Positions 9,197-19,457 of a DNA stretch of 64,000 bases are shown in pieces. This DNA is from Chloroflexota bacterium. GTDB lineage: Bacteria > Chloroflexota > Dehalococcoidia > JACPQD01. The stretch covers positions 39,734-103,733 of the forward strand of contig JACPQD010000028.1 of assembly GCA_016190665.1 (NCBI GenBank). Direction: 5' to 3'. A program made the translations under genes and the position numbers. The notes below the pieces were generated by a model, which was not told the DNA's origin, made no database searches, and saw nothing but the letters and a program-made list of their open reading frames with translations. How positions within the stretch are numbered: position 1 is the first letter of the stretch; every line of letters starts with the position of its first letter.

Positions 9197-10861
9197 ATGC
9201 GAACGAAGAGGCTGCTTGCGCTGAGTTGCTGCGCGATTATTGGATTCGCTCCGGCGAGTTGCGCCCAGGCGGTTCTTCCCGCATCCACAATAGCGCCTCA
9301 CAAGGCGGAAGCTCCCGTGCCCAAACCGGTTGCCGCCCCAACGGCGTCATCCACTACGCCAAGTCCTGTGGCCTCCTCCGCCACACCTGTTGGCGCAGTA
9401 CAGCCGAAGTACGGCGGCTCCGTCACCCGGATCAGAGACAAGTACCCTGACATGCTGGACCCTCACCTCATGCGAGGCGCTGGCGCGGCCAACGACGTTC
9501 TTGGGCCACTGTACAACGCCCTCTTCATGCTGGACGATAAGATGGAGATAGTCCCGGACCTGGTTGAAAAATGGGAGCAGCCAAGCGACGTCGCATATGT
9601 GCTGCATCTGCGGCAAGACATAAGATTCCATGACAATCCCACGATGAAGGGACGTCAGTTCACCGCTGAGGACGTTAAGTATAGCATCCAGCGTATGGCA
9701 ACGGATGATCCGAAATTCTTCAATCGTTGGAAATTCGAGGTTGTTACAAATATTGAAGTGCTCGACATCCGAACCGTCAAGCTTACACTCAGGGAACCGG
9801 CGGCGCCCTTCATGTATTTCATGGCGCAGCCCACCAACTACATGGTAGGCAGGGAGGCCGTAGAGAAGTTCGGCGATCTCGCGCGGGAAGAGGCAGGGAC
9901 CGGTCCTTTCTATTTGAAAAGCTGGACGGAGAAGGTCAGCTACAAGCTGGCGAAGAATCCCAACTACTTCGTCAAAGGCATACCCTATTTCAATGAGGTG
10001 AACGTGGTGTTCGTACCGGATCCTGCCAGCCGGCTGGCCGCTTTCCGCTCGGGCAGGGCGGACTATACACAGGTCTCCTTTACAGACCTCGGCGCCCTGA
10101 AGCGAACGAATCCTGGTATCACCTCCGCGAGCTTACCCACCGATCAGGTCTTCATGGCCTTTCATCCCAATAAGAGTCCTTTCAACGACCAGCGTGTCCG
10201 CCGGGCGTTTTCGCTGGCTATCGATCGTCAGGCGTTGATCGACGTGGTGATGGAGGGACAGGCGGAACTGGCTGGCCCTATCTATGGCGTTGCCGCTTCC
10301 TGGCGGTTGCCTGTCGACGAAGTGAAGCGTCTCTACCGGCCGGACGTTGCTCAGGCCAGAAAGCTTATGGCCGATGCCGGTTATCCCGGCGGCTTCCCGC
10401 TCGATGTCAAGGTCAGCTCCAGCAGGAAGGACAGCCTGGAGAGCATAACCGTCGTGGCGCAGCAACTGAAGCAAATCGGCGTTGAAATCAAGCAGCAGAC
10501 CCTGGAGCACACTACGATGCTGGCCCAGCGCAACGCCGCCGATTATGTGGCGCTGCTTCACGGCGGCAATGCGACCATCGAGCCGGGCGAGCGGATAGAG
10601 CAGTATTGGCGTCCTGGAGGTATGTATCACTTGAAGGACGAGGACCTGGCCAATCTGATCGACGAGCAACGGCGGACAGTTGACGCGGACAAGAGACGCC
10701 TCATCCTGAACCAGTTTGAAAGGCTCTGGATAGAAAGGGCCTACGCCTTGATGCTTTTCGGGTACGGCGAGCACATAGTTCGCCAGCCGCACATCAAAGG
10801 GCCTCATCAGGCGTCGGTTATCGGCCAGCATATGGTAGCGTATAACTGGAGCGACAGGTAG
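9197..10861 (+). CDS. ABC transporter substrate-binding lipoprotein, family 5 (SBP 3)
   Basis: 554 aa. Signal peptide ending PASC (Cys22), linker of about 45 residues, then KYGGSVTRI. This is the most divergent SBP of the window: the first conserved block reads MLDPHLMRGAGAANDVLGPLYNALF rather than the HQE-type block, and it ends HMVAYNWSDR rather than the usual VWL-D/A-K tail. Core family marks remain (FTAEDVKYSIQRM, GTGPFYLKSW, RVRRAFSLAIDRQAL, QARKLMADAGYPGGF). Start chosen at the ATG after GAAGGGAGATC. It lies between PrpD and the UGSC gene at 10950 (88 nt downstream), probably in one operon. Confidence 0.92.
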   Translation: MRTKRLLALSCCAIIGFAPASCAQAVLPASTIAPHKAEAPVPKPVAAPTASSTTPSPVASSATPVGAVQPKYGGSVTRIRDKYPDMLDPHLMRGAGAANDVLGPLYNALFMLDDKMEIVPDLVEKWEQPSDVAYVLHLRQDIRFHDNPTMKGRQFTAEDVKYSIQRMATDDPKFFNRWKFEVVTNIEVLDIRTVKLTLREPAAPFMYFMAQPTNYMVGREAVEKFGDLAREEAGTGPFYLKSWTEKVSYKLAKNPNYFVKGIPYFNEVNVVFVPDPASRLAAFRSGRADYTQVSFTDLGALKRTNPGITSASLPTDQVFMAFHPNKSPFNDQRVRRAFSLAIDRQALIDVVMEGQAELAGPIYGVAASWRLPVDEVKRLYRPDVAQARKLMADAGYPGGFPLDVKVSSSRKDSLESITVVAQQLKQIGVEIKQQTLEHTTMLAQRNAADYVALLHGGNATIEPGERIEQYWRPGGMYHLKDEDLANLIDEQRRTVDADKRRLILNQFERLWIERAYALMLFGYGEHIVRQPHIKGPHQASVIGQHMVAYNWSDR

Positions 10862-10949
10862 CCTACAAAGGAGAACCTGTTGGACCAGAAGGGCTTCTGC
10901 GTCCTGGCGCCCAGTGAAGCTGATACGGCTGACAAGGAGAATGAGAATT

Positions 10950-12674
10950 GTGAGCGAACCCGTCTACAAGGTGGTTTGGCCACTGGGCGCGTCTGTGTAC
11001 AGTCCACAAGCGACCGCTCGAGAGGTCATGGACCTGAGGGGCAAGACAGTCTGCCAACTGTGGAACTGGAGCTTTCGGGGCAATGAGATATTCCCCGCCG
11101 TGGTGGAGATTCTCTCCAAACGTTATCCGGGCATCAAAGTCGTCCACCACGACGTCTTTGGGAACATCCATAGTCCCAAGGAGAGAGAGGTTGTCGCACA
11201 CCTTCCTGAGTTGCTCCGTGACCAGGGCTGTGACGCGGTTATCTCGGGTGTTGGCGCCTGAGGCAGTTGCACGCCCGCCGTGGTGCGGGCAAGCGCTGTT
11301 GCCGAGAAGGCCGGGGTGCGCAGCGTATCGCTTGTATCGTCGGGTTTTGTGCGACAGGCTCATGCCATCGCCAAAGCGTTGGGAGTAGAGAACCTCTCAA
11401 TAGCCGAATACCCCGGCGTTCCCATGATCGACAGTCCGGAGCAACTGCTTGATAAGGTAGAACAAGTCCTGGTCACGAGAATCGTCGACGGCCTGAGCGC
11501 CCCGGCAAAGGAGGGGAGTAGACCGTGCGAACCGCAACCCAGGGATGTCGTTTACAAGGGGACGCTGGATGGGGTGCAAGACTTCTTTTATCGTAACATG
11601 TGGACGGAAGGGCTGCCGGTCATCCCGCCGACGATCGCCAGGGTGGAGGAATTCCTGACATTCACCGAGCGCTTCGGAGACGAAGTCATTGGCGTTCTCC
11701 TGCCCGAGAACCGACAGGCCACTGTCTGGAACGTTGCCGTCAACGGTGTGATGGCTGGTTGTCGACCAGAGTACATGCCGCTGCTGCTGGCAGTAGTGGA
11801 GGCCATCTCCGACCCGGAGTTCCGCATTGAGGACGCGGGCAGCACTCCCGGGTGGGAGCCGCTCATCATCCTGAACGGCCCTATTATCAGGCAACTGGAT
11901 TTCAACTGCGGCTCCGGCGTGATGCGGGTCGGCCGGCAGGCCAATACGACTGTCGGCCGGTTTCTGCGATTGTACATGCGAAACGTAGCTGGTCTCCGCA
12001 TCCCGCCGGGGGACACTGACAAGGGGAGTATTTGCCAGACGTTCAACGTGGCGCTCGCTGAGAACGAAGATGCCGTCGAGAAGGCTGGCTGGCGGCCTTT
12101 CAGTGTGGATCGAGGGTTCAACGCCGGCGACAACATCGTGACTGTTCAAAGCTGCATCAGCATAAGTCCGCCCTGCTACAGCGGGGGGACCACACCGCAG
12201 GAGCACATGGAGACTATCACTGAGATCATTGGACGCCGGTCCGTAGTCTACTGGGTGGGCATCGGCGCCAAAGAGGGCAAAATGCACGTGTTGCTTGTGC
12301 TGAGCCCGAGCGTGGCCGAAGTGATAGCACAGGGCGGCTGGACCAAGGATGATGTGCGCCAATACCTTTATGAGAATGCGAAGGCGCCTGCCGGGCTGGT
12401 GGAGAAGCTGACTCGTCAGGCAGGCCCTTCCACGTTCACCCTGTGCAGGTTCGTTGAAGAAGGGTTGATATCGAAGGAGTTCTGCCGATCGGACGATCCT
12501 CACAGGTTGGTGCCCATTATCCTGAGGCCGGACTTCGTCGAAATCGTCGTCAGCGGCGACCCCGGCAGGAACCAGAGCAAAGGATATGTGCAGAACCAGA
12601 AACAGGGGCCGCCGATCAGCAAAAGGATAGTTCTGCCGCCCAATTGGGAGCGGATGATCGAAGAGGTCCGCTGA
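10950..12674 (+). CDS. UGSC selenoprotein with fused C-terminal domain (Sec at TGA 11259-11261)
   Basis: 574 aa with Sec as residue 104. The GTG at 10950 sits 9 nt after AAGGAGA; the ATG at 10941 abuts the Shine-Dalgarno and is less likely. The N-terminal domain opens with LRGKTVCQLWNWSFRGNE and reaches CDAVISGVGA-U-GSCTPAVV, the canonical UGSC motif itself. After about residue 190 the C-terminal domain follows: EGLPVIPPTIARVEEF, NGVMAGCRPEYMPLL with Cys271, NGPIIRQLDF and ENEDAVEKAGWRPF. The gene terminates in TGA (12672-12674), so the same message needs one UGA read as Sec and another as stop. With the 51-kb homologue it forms a subgroup having CTPA after Sec instead of CTSWLAHD. Confidence 0.86.
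11259..11290 (+). promoter_or_regulatory. Candidate bacterial SECIS for the UGSC gene at 10950
   Basis: Perfect 6-bp stem GCCCGC (11273-11278) with GCGGGC (11285-11290) around loop CGTGGT. The loop GG is at 11282-11283, 21-22 nt past the TGA. Confidence 0.75.
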
Positions 12675-13073
12675 CGCCGGCATATTGAACATAAGTGCCT
12701 GGTCGGGCCTCGATCCTGTGTAGCTCAGTGGCAGCGCTGGACGGCTGCCCGAACCGGCGAGATACATGGCACACTAACGAGACCTGATGTGGCCGCACAA
12801 CCAAGAAGAGGGCGATTATTCGGTAGCCTGTTCCCATGAATTGGATGAGTCTGTTTCCTCCGAAAATGGCTGGACTTGTCATCTGCGGTTACCGCGTATG
12901 GCGTCACGATCTGGGTGTCTCACGTGCGCGGCGGCGATTGACTGCTATGGGCCGAAGGACTATAATGGCGCCGACAGTTTGTAAGAAGGCAACTGGAGGA
13001 AGTCGCCCCTACATCTAATCTCCAATCTGTCACAGGCAGCATCCTCAAAATCATGGGGCAGGAGGAGACCGGC
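12675..13073. other. Intergenic region, 399 bp
   Basis: No credible gene. A D-arm-like stretch (TAGCTCAGTGGCAGCGC, near 12720) lacks the rest of a tRNA. The only clear feature is the consensus promoter at 12938-12966. The region separates the operon ending at 12674 from the one starting with SBP 4. Confidence 0.5.
12938..12966 (+). promoter_or_regulatory. Near-consensus sigma-70 promoter ahead of SBP 4 and the glycyl-radical enzyme
   Basis: TTGACT (12938-12943), 17-bp spacer, TATAAT (12961-12966). This is the best promoter match I found in the window. A transcript from here has about 100 nt of leader before the ATG at 13074. Confidence 0.7.
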
Positions 13074-14732
13074 ATGAAAAGAGGGAATCCGTTCGTGGCA
13101 GCTACCTTCCTTTTGATCGTCGCGCTGGGTTGTGCTCCAGCCGCGGCGCCCTCAGGTGCAGTCCCAACAGCCGCGGAAGGACCGGCCACAAAAGCGCCGG
13201 CGCCCTCGTTGACCCCGAAACCGGCGGTCCAGCAGCCGAAGTACGGCGGCACATTGCTACTGGTCAACAAGACCGAACCCTATCACTTTGACCTGCATCA
13301 AGAAAGCTCCATCGGAGTTGTGTTTCCCCTCGCCCCGGCCTATAGCCTGGTCATTCAGAACGACCCACTTGATGAAAACAGAATGATCGGAGACCTGGCA
13401 AAGAGCTGGGAGGTGAGTGCCGACGGCTTGACCTATACCTTTCACATCAATGAGGGAGTCAAGTTCCATGACGGCGCCCTGCTGACGTCCAGGGATGTGA
13501 AGTTCAATATCGATCGCATAGTCTCTCCGCCCAGGGGCACTGTTTCTCTCCGAAAGGAATTGTTCCGCGCCCTGGAGAAGGTAGAAGCGACTGACCCGGC
13601 CACGCTGAAGATAGCCCTCAAGTACCCTCAGGCTTCGTTCCTGCAACTGCTCGCCCTCCCTTACAACGTTGTTTTCGCGCCCTCCGTGATCGAAAAGAAG
13701 GGCGACATGAAGCGAGACGTAATGGGCACTGGGCCTTTCAAGTTCAGCAATTACGTGGACAGGATTTCCTTCAGCGTGAAGAGAAACCCTGACTACTTCA
13801 TTAAGGGCAGGCCCTATCTCGATGGCATAACCGTCTACAGCATATTTGATGGGCGGACTAGAATCGCGGCCTGGCAGACCAAACGAGTCCATGCCTTACC
13901 CCTTTCGGCTGACTTGACCCCAGCCGAGGCGACGGAGGTGAAGCGGAGAGAGCCCAGCAGCACAATGCATGCCAGGACCAATCCGAGCATGATGGCAATC
14001 ATACCCAATACCCAGGTGAAACCCTGGGGCGACGCCCGTGTGAGACAGGCTGTCAACCTGGCAGTGGACCGGGAGTCAGGCGGCAAGATGATACGTGGCG
14101 GCTACTTCCCAGGGTACGGTTATACTATGCCGGGGGGAAAGTGGAGCCTGCCGGAGAACGAACTGATGGAGATGCCGGGTTTCAGGAAGTCCAAGGATCA
14201 GGATATAGCGGAGGCCAAAAGGCTCCTCGCTGAAGCTGGCTACCCTAGAGGGTTCAGATTAAGGCTGTCGACGAACCCTCAGGCGCACAACAGCGAGACC
14301 GCAGAATTCGGGAAGGACCAGCTAGCAAAGATCGGGATTACGGCGGATATCGACGTGCAGGATTCGGCCGCGCTAAGACGGACGCTGGTGGAGGGCCTTT
14401 TCGAAGCCCTTGCCTATAACGATTCCAGCGCCGTCGACGATCCCGACGTGCTCCTGGGCGAAGTTTTCCTTACAGGAAGCCCAAAGAACTGGGGCAAGTG
14501 GAGCAGTTCCAAGTACGATGCACTCTACGGAGAGCAGAGCAAGACTATGGACACGCAAAAGCGTCTGGAGCTGGTCTGGGAGATGCAGCGGCTCCTCCAC
14601 CGGGAAGCGCCGAGAGTCATTGTCGCTTGGGCAAGACGGTTTGCGGTCATGTGGCCGGAGGTGAAAGGCTGGACTCCGGCCAGCTCGCACTTTTTGAACA
14701 ACAAGTTCCAGGACGTTTGGCTTGACAAATAG
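13074..14732 (+). CDS. ABC transporter substrate-binding lipoprotein, family 5 (SBP 4)
   Basis: 552 aa from the ATG at 13074, which has GGAGGAG at 13061-13067 and begins MKRGNPF; the upstream in-frame ATG at 13053 would push the signal peptide inside. Lipobox ALGC, Cys20. Subgroup marks shared with SBP 5: HxDLHQESS/DMHQETS, PLAPxYSxxIQNDP, PGYGYTxPG, GFRKxKxQDIAEAK and a very similar C-terminus (WEMQRLLHRE). SBP 4 and SBP 5 flank the glycyl-radical enzyme, so this trio is probably a functional unit with a shared or related ligand. Confidence 0.93.
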   Translation: MKRGNPFVAATFLLIVALGCAPAAAPSGAVPTAAEGPATKAPAPSLTPKPAVQQPKYGGTLLLVNKTEPYHFDLHQESSIGVVFPLAPAYSLVIQNDPLDENRMIGDLAKSWEVSADGLTYTFHINEGVKFHDGALLTSRDVKFNIDRIVSPPRGTVSLRKELFRALEKVEATDPATLKIALKYPQASFLQLLALPYNVVFAPSVIEKKGDMKRDVMGTGPFKFSNYVDRISFSVKRNPDYFIKGRPYLDGITVYSIFDGRTRIAAWQTKRVHALPLSADLTPAEATEVKRREPSSTMHARTNPSMMAIIPNTQVKPWGDARVRQAVNLAVDRESGGKMIRGGYFPGYGYTMPGGKWSLPENELMEMPGFRKSKDQDIAEAKRLLAEAGYPRGFRLRLSTNPQAHNSETAEFGKDQLAKIGITADIDVQDSAALRRTLVEGLFEALAYNDSSAVDDPDVLLGEVFLTGSPKNWGKWSSSKYDALYGEQSKTMDTQKRLELVWEMQRLLHREAPRVIVAWARRFAVMWPEVKGWTPASSHFLNNKFQDVWLDK

Positions 14733-14831
14733 GCGTGGCCCCGTGGCGAGTATCACGGGTGCGCTTTCAAACTTCATAAAAGTGGCAAATTGAACGAGAG
14801 GTAGAAACGTAATACCGAAGGAGGCCCGGAA

Positions 14832-17261
14832 ATGCTGTCCACGACGACAATGGGAGAGGAACTCAGAAACCGGATCGATGCCTTATCGCTGAGCCCGAGG
14901 CTTCAGCGGCTCAGGGAGCGGTATTTCAAGGAGTCCCCGCAGGTCTGCGCCGAGCGGGTGAGGTTAGCTATGCAGTCATGGAGGGAGACTGCGGGGGAGG
15001 ATATAGAGCTCAGGTGCGCGAAGAAACTTGAGGCCATCCTGGAAGGAATGCCCATAGTCATACATGACGGCGAACTGACGGCAGGCAACCAGAGCCGCTT
15101 CTTCCGCGGCTGCTCCCCCTTCATCGAGTGGAACGCCCGGTTTTTCGATAAGGTGGTTGATGGGGGGAAGGTGGCTTTCGGGAGCCCCACCGAGATGGGC
15201 AGCGTCTCCAATGAGGACTGGCGCATCTGCCAGGAGGCGGCTGGCTTCTTCGAGGGCAGCACTCCCGCTGAAGCGGCCGGAGAACTGGCGAAAGCCATGT
15301 GGGGCGACTGGTACGATGACGCGATGGCCATTCGCGCCAACGCACCTCGCTATGAGGAGCTTTCCTATTTGCCAGGCGTGCCGCTGTGGGACAAGCTATT
15401 CAACGTGGGTCTTTCAGGCATCATAAAGGAAGCCGAGGCGGCCATCGAGCGCTTCAGGCAGAGCGATGACAACGACCCTGATAAGCTTATCTTCTGGCAG
15501 TCGGTGATCATCTCCTGCCAGGCGCTGGTCACTTTCGCCCACCGGCACGCTGACATAGCCAGGAAGCTGGCCGCCGAGGAGAAGGACCCCGCGAGGCGCC
15601 GCGAGCTTGAGGAGATGGCTGAGGCGTGCGACTGGGTGCCGGAGAACCCGGCGCGGACCTTCTTCGAAGCTATCCAGTGCATGCGTCTGGTGCATGTGGC
15701 GCTGCTCATGGAGAACATCCGGAAAGGCGCCGATCTGGGGAGGATGGACCGGCTCCTCTTCCCCTATTTCCAGGCGGACCTTGAGCAAGGCCGCTTGACC
15801 GTCGAGAAGGCGGCCGACATCGTGGGCGAGTTCATCACCTACCTTGCCCGGCTGGAGCGCATTCAGGACGTTCTGCGCCAGGAAGTCAATCAGAATACCA
15901 TGCTCAACCACATCACCCTGGGCGGCACGGTGGCGGGAGGAGAGGACGGCGCCAACGAACTGAGCTATCTCATCCTGCACGTCCTCGGACTCCTGAAGTA
16001 TGCCGAGCCGCATGCCACCGTGCGGCTTCATAAGGGGACGCCTGCCTGGTTCATGTTGAAGTCGCTGGAGACCAACCAGAAGGTGAACGGCGTCCCCATG
16101 TACGTAAGTGACAGGCATATCATGGAGGTCATCCACCAGAAGGGCGTGCCGCTGGAGGAGGCGCGGGAATTCGCGCTTTCCGGCTGTTCCCAGCCGGTGT
16201 TGCCGCCCAGAGGCCACTTCAACCCGCTGCAGATAAACATTGCGGCCATTCTGGACCTGGCGCTCCACGACGGCGTTTCACCAGTCAGCGGCAAGCAGAT
16301 CGGCATCCCAACGGGAGACCCTCGGAGCTTCGCGACCTTTAACGAGCTTCTGGACGCCTTCAAGACGCAGCACGAGTTCATCGTGCGTCGTTTCCTGCGG
16401 CTCCAGCGCATGATGCATCTTGTCGAGTGCCAGCATTACCGGATGCCGCTACGCTCTGCCCTGGATGGAGCCACCATTCAGAATGGCAAGAGCCACCTCA
16501 TCGGAGGCTCCGACTACTATCCACTCTGGTACGCTAAGGACCGGGCGCTGGTCGATGTCGGGGACTCGCTCACGGCCACAAAGAAGCTTGTCTTCGACGA
16601 GAAAAGGCTGAGCATGGGCGAGCTTCTGGAAACCCTGGACACTGACTTCTCGGGTGAGAGGGGCGAGGCAGTCAGACGCCTGTGCCTCTCCGCCCCCAAG
16701 TACGGCAATGACAACGATGAGGCCGACTACATGCTTCGCGACATCGCCAAGTTCAGCGCCAGCGTCATCCTGTCCGAGAAGAACTGTTTTGGCTTGCCTT
16801 ACGCCATCCAGCGCAACGGCCTGGCCTGGCACTATGCCGCGGGGAAGAAGGTAGGAGCGCTGCCCAACGGACGCAAGAGAGGGGCGCCCTTCGCCGATGG
16901 GTCTCTTTCGCCCATGAACGGCATGGACAAAAGCGGGCCGACCGCGGTCCTTAACTCGGCCATCAAGGCAGACTTTGTCGAGGCTATGGTGCCGATACTC
17001 AACCAGAAGTTCCCGCTCACGATAGTCAGGAGTGCGGAGGCCATGCAGAAGGTGGCCGCGCTCACCCGTTCCTTCATCGACAACGGCGGGCTCCATGTCC
17101 AGTTCAATTTCGTCGACCGCAACGTCCTGCTGGACGCCAAAGCCCATCCGGAGCGCTACAAGGATCTGGTAGTCCGCGTCGCGGGCTATAGCGCCTACTT
17201 CGTCAATCTCACTCCGGAGGTGCAGGACGAGATCATCAGTCGCACGGAGCAGTGCCTGTAG
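14832..17261 (+). CDS. Glycyl-radical enzyme of the pyruvate formate-lyase superfamily, substrate unknown
   Basis: 809 aa, full length for the family; ATG at 14832 after GAAGGAGG. The N-terminal PFL-type domain and the C-terminal glycine-radical domain are both present: VRVAGYSAYFVNL with the radical Gly785, followed by QDEIISRTE. The active-site loop reads ALSGCSQP with thiyl Cys452. The common eliminases (choline TMA-lyase, glycerol dehydratase, isethionate lyase) have GCxE there; here Gln454 replaces the Glu that acts as general base, so the chemistry may differ. These enzymes are oxygen-sensitive and need a radical-SAM activase, which is absent from this window. Flanked by SBP 4 and SBP 5 with gaps of 99 and 51 nt. 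Confidence 0.9.
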   Translation: MLSTTTMGEELRNRIDALSLSPRLQRLRERYFKESPQVCAERVRLAMQSWRETAGEDIELRCAKKLEAILEGMPIVIHDGELTAGNQSRFFRGCSPFIEWNARFFDKVVDGGKVAFGSPTEMGSVSNEDWRICQEAAGFFEGSTPAEAAGELAKAMWGDWYDDAMAIRANAPRYEELSYLPGVPLWDKLFNVGLSGIIKEAEAAIERFRQSDDNDPDKLIFWQSVIISCQALVTFAHRHADIARKLAAEEKDPARRRELEEMAEACDWVPENPARTFFEAIQCMRLVHVALLMENIRKGADLGRMDRLLFPYFQADLEQGRLTVEKAADIVGEFITYLARLERIQDVLRQEVNQNTMLNHITLGGTVAGGEDGANELSYLILHVLGLLKYAEPHATVRLHKGTPAWFMLKSLETNQKVNGVPMYVSDRHIMEVIHQKGVPLEEAREFALSGCSQPVLPPRGHFNPLQINIAAILDLALHDGVSPVSGKQIGIPTGDPRSFATFNELLDAFKTQHEFIVRRFLRLQRMMHLVECQHYRMPLRSALDGATIQNGKSHLIGGSDYYPLWYAKDRALVDVGDSLTATKKLVFDEKRLSMGELLETLDTDFSGERGEAVRRLCLSAPKYGNDNDEADYMLRDIAKFSASVILSEKNCFGLPYAIQRNGLAWHYAAGKKVGALPNGRKRGAPFADGSLSPMNGMDKSGPTAVLNSAIKADFVEAMVPILNQKFPLTIVRSAEAMQKVAALTRSFIDNGGLHVQFNFVDRNVLLDAKAHPERYKDLVVRVAGYSAYFVNLTPEVQDEIISRTEQCL

Positions 17262-17312
17262 TTTTCGGTGATGCCCGACCAGTGGAATCCGTGAGGCCGA
17301 AGGAGGGAGCGC

Positions 17313-19010
17313 ATGGGGCGATCTCTATCGATATCGGCGAGCATGACTCTGTTGGCTTCCGTGGTGATCCTCGGGTGCGGCCCGGCGACAGCCCCGGCGA
17401 CCCCATCTGCGAAGCCACCGCCTGCCACCAAAGCCGCTGCGGCCTCTCCCGCTGCGGCCTCTCCCGCAACGGTGGCTCCATCGCCCAGCCCCAAGCCAGC
17501 GGAAGAGGGGCCGCGCTACGGAGGCATCTTGACAAGAGGCAACCGGCACCTGATCCCTCACTTCGATATGCACCAGGAGACTTCCTCAGGGATTCAGGTG
17601 CCGCTGGCCCCCTTCTATAGCACGCTCATTCAAAACGACCCTTCAGGCGAAGACAAGTTAACGGGAGACCTGGCGACAGGTTGGGAGGTGAGTTCTGACG
17701 GCCTCACTTACAACTTCCGTATCCGCGAAGGCGTGAAATTCCACGACGGCAAGCCGCTTACCTCTCAGGACGTCAAGTTCAATATCGACCGGATTGTCTT
17801 CCCTCCGAAGGGCAACATTTCGCCGCGTCAAGAACTGTATCAGTCGGTCGACAAGATAGAGGCTCCCAGTCCGACGACGGTAAAGATAACGTTGAAAGCT
17901 TCTCAAGCCTCCTTCCTCCAGCTCCTGGCCCTACCCTTCAATTTCATCTTCTCCGCCGACGTGATCAAGGAGAAGGGGAGTATGAAGGCAGATATCGTGG
18001 GCTCCGGTCCTTTCAAGCTCGCGAACTACGCGAGGGATGTCTCACTGAAAGCGGTGAAGAACCCGGACTACTTCATCAAGGGCAGGCCATACCTTGACGG
18101 TATAACGACGTATGTAATTGTGGACGAGATGGCCAGATTTGCTGCGTTGCGCACGAAGCAACTCCATATGCTTCCGCTCACCGCCGGACCGAGCCGGACT
18201 CAGGCGGACGAACTCCAGAAAGCGGAACCCCGCTTGGTCATCCGTGACAGAGTGACGCCCAACATGACATCTTTGACACCGAACACCCGCAGCGCTCCGT
18301 GGAATGACGCCAGGGTGAGGCAAGCGGTGAATCTGGCGATGGACCGAGAAGCGGCGGCCAAGGTGGTGCGCGCGGGCTCGTTCAAGCCTGGCTACGGCTA
18401 TACACTGCCCGGATCGTTTTGGGCCCTGAGCGACGCCGAGCTGATGGACCTTCCTGGCTTCCGGAAGAACAAGGAACAGGACATAGCGGAGGCGAAGAAG
18501 CTGCTCTCCGAAGCCGGGTTTCCGCAGGGTTTGAAGATGACAATCATGACGTCCACCACAGTCCATGCCAGGGAGACCGCCGAGTTTTCTAAGGACCAAC
18601 TGGCAAAAGTCGGCATCACGGCGGACATACAGGTCCTGGAGACAGGCGCAGCTCGAAGCAAGCTTTTTGCTGGGACCTTTGACCTGGTTGTCTGGGCAGA
18701 TGGGATCGGCCACGAGGACCCGGATGTCCTTCTCGGGGGTTTCTATCTCTCAGGCAGCGGCATGAACTACGGCGCTTGGAGCAATGGCAGGTTTGACGAA
18801 ATGTACGCGTCCCAAAGTAAGACGCTGGACGCGGCAAGACGGCGGGAGATAGTCTGGGAGATGCAGAGACTGCTCCACCGGGAATCCCCCAAGATTGTGG
18901 TCACCTGGTCAAGCTACCGGGCGGTGTGGTGGGACGAGATGAAGGATTGGAACCCGGGGAGAAGCCTTTTCGCCAACCACAAGTTCCAGGACGTGTGGCT
19001 TTCGAAATAG
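17313..19010 (+). CDS. ABC transporter substrate-binding lipoprotein, family 5 (SBP 5)
   Basis: 565 aa. Lipobox ILGC with Cys22; start ATG after AAGGAGGGAGC. The linker contains a direct repeat at the protein level (AAASPAAASPA). The domain starts RYGGILTRG and belongs to the SBP 4 subgroup (PSGEDKLTGDLATGWEVS, FKPGYGYTLPGSFW, FRKNKEQDIAEAKKLL). It closes the trio with the glycyl-radical enzyme; a MITE-like element follows 42 nt after its stop. Confidence 0.93.
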   Translation: MGRSLSISASMTLLASVVILGCGPATAPATPSAKPPPATKAAAASPAAASPATVAPSPSPKPAEEGPRYGGILTRGNRHLIPHFDMHQETSSGIQVPLAPFYSTLIQNDPSGEDKLTGDLATGWEVSSDGLTYNFRIREGVKFHDGKPLTSQDVKFNIDRIVFPPKGNISPRQELYQSVDKIEAPSPTTVKITLKASQASFLQLLALPFNFIFSADVIKEKGSMKADIVGSGPFKLANYARDVSLKAVKNPDYFIKGRPYLDGITTYVIVDEMARFAALRTKQLHMLPLTAGPSRTQADELQKAEPRLVIRDRVTPNMTSLTPNTRSAPWNDARVRQAVNLAMDREAAAKVVRAGSFKPGYGYTLPGSFWALSDAELMDLPGFRKNKEQDIAEAKKLLSEAGFPQGLKMTIMTSTTVHARETAEFSKDQLAKVGITADIQVLETGAARSKLFAGTFDLVVWADGIGHEDPDVLLGGFYLSGSGMNYGAWSNGRFDEMYASQSKTLDAARRREIVWEMQRLLHRESPKIVVTWSSYRAVWWDEMKDWNPGRSLFANHKFQDVWLSK

Positions 19011-19457
19011 CGCCGAAGGAGTCAGCAAACTGGACTCTGTTCAGTTGCTCAACTAGTACGGTGTAACATTGATTAATCCGTAGGGTCGGTGGAGCGAAGC
19101 GTAACCCACCGCCACCGATTGGTGGGTGCAGTCCCGACTTTCCCAACGCATCAGGGACTCCTAGAAAGCCCAAGCATCGGGACTGCACCCACCCTACGGC
19201 TGGCTTTATCCGAAGCTACAAGTGTTACATCGTACTAGCAGCAGGTTGTAGAAATAGGCGTAACGTATTTTGGGCCAAACGCCCGTCCTTTCACTTCCCT
19301 CTCCCTTGATGGGAGAGAAAATGTTGGACTCTTTTGCGCAGCTAGGTGTACTAAGGCCGAGGCCGGGCGGCGCGCCCGGCGTTTCGGCGGCTGAGAGGCA
19401 AGTGCTTTGCCGTTAAGGGTGGCTTTCGTCCGCACCGAGTCCTGAAGGAGGCGTGCC
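19011..19457. other. Intergenic region, 447 bp, with MITE-like element
   Basis: Contains the palindromic element 19053-19238. Two further hairpins are seen: CTCTCCC/GGGAGAG near 19300-19318, and GCCGGGC/GCCCGGC near 19360-19380. Either could act in transcript termination, but neither has a clear T-run. No gene seen. Confidence 0.55.
19053..19238. repeat. MITE-like palindromic element, copy 1 (most intact)
   Basis: 186 bp bounded by CTAG and by near-perfect terminal inverted repeats: CTAGTACGGTGTAACA at the left end and TGTTACATCGTACTAG at the right (15 of 16 positions pair). Internally it carries a second inverted pair, CCGTAGGGT...ACCCTACGG, and the GGAGCGAAGCGTAACCCACC stretch. There is no coding capacity. 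Two more copies lie at 39774-39938 and 43660-43809. Confidence 0.8.

Noticed and set aside
11397..12767. 456-codon minus-strand ORF opposite a selenoprotein gene
   Set aside because: Antisense shadow of a well-supported conserved gene; no start signal and atypical composition.
12712..12790. tRNA-like sequence (TAGCTCAGTGGCAGCGC)
   Set aside because: Only a D-arm look-alike; the D-stem is mismatched, there is no anticodon stem and no T-arm GGTTCRA motif.
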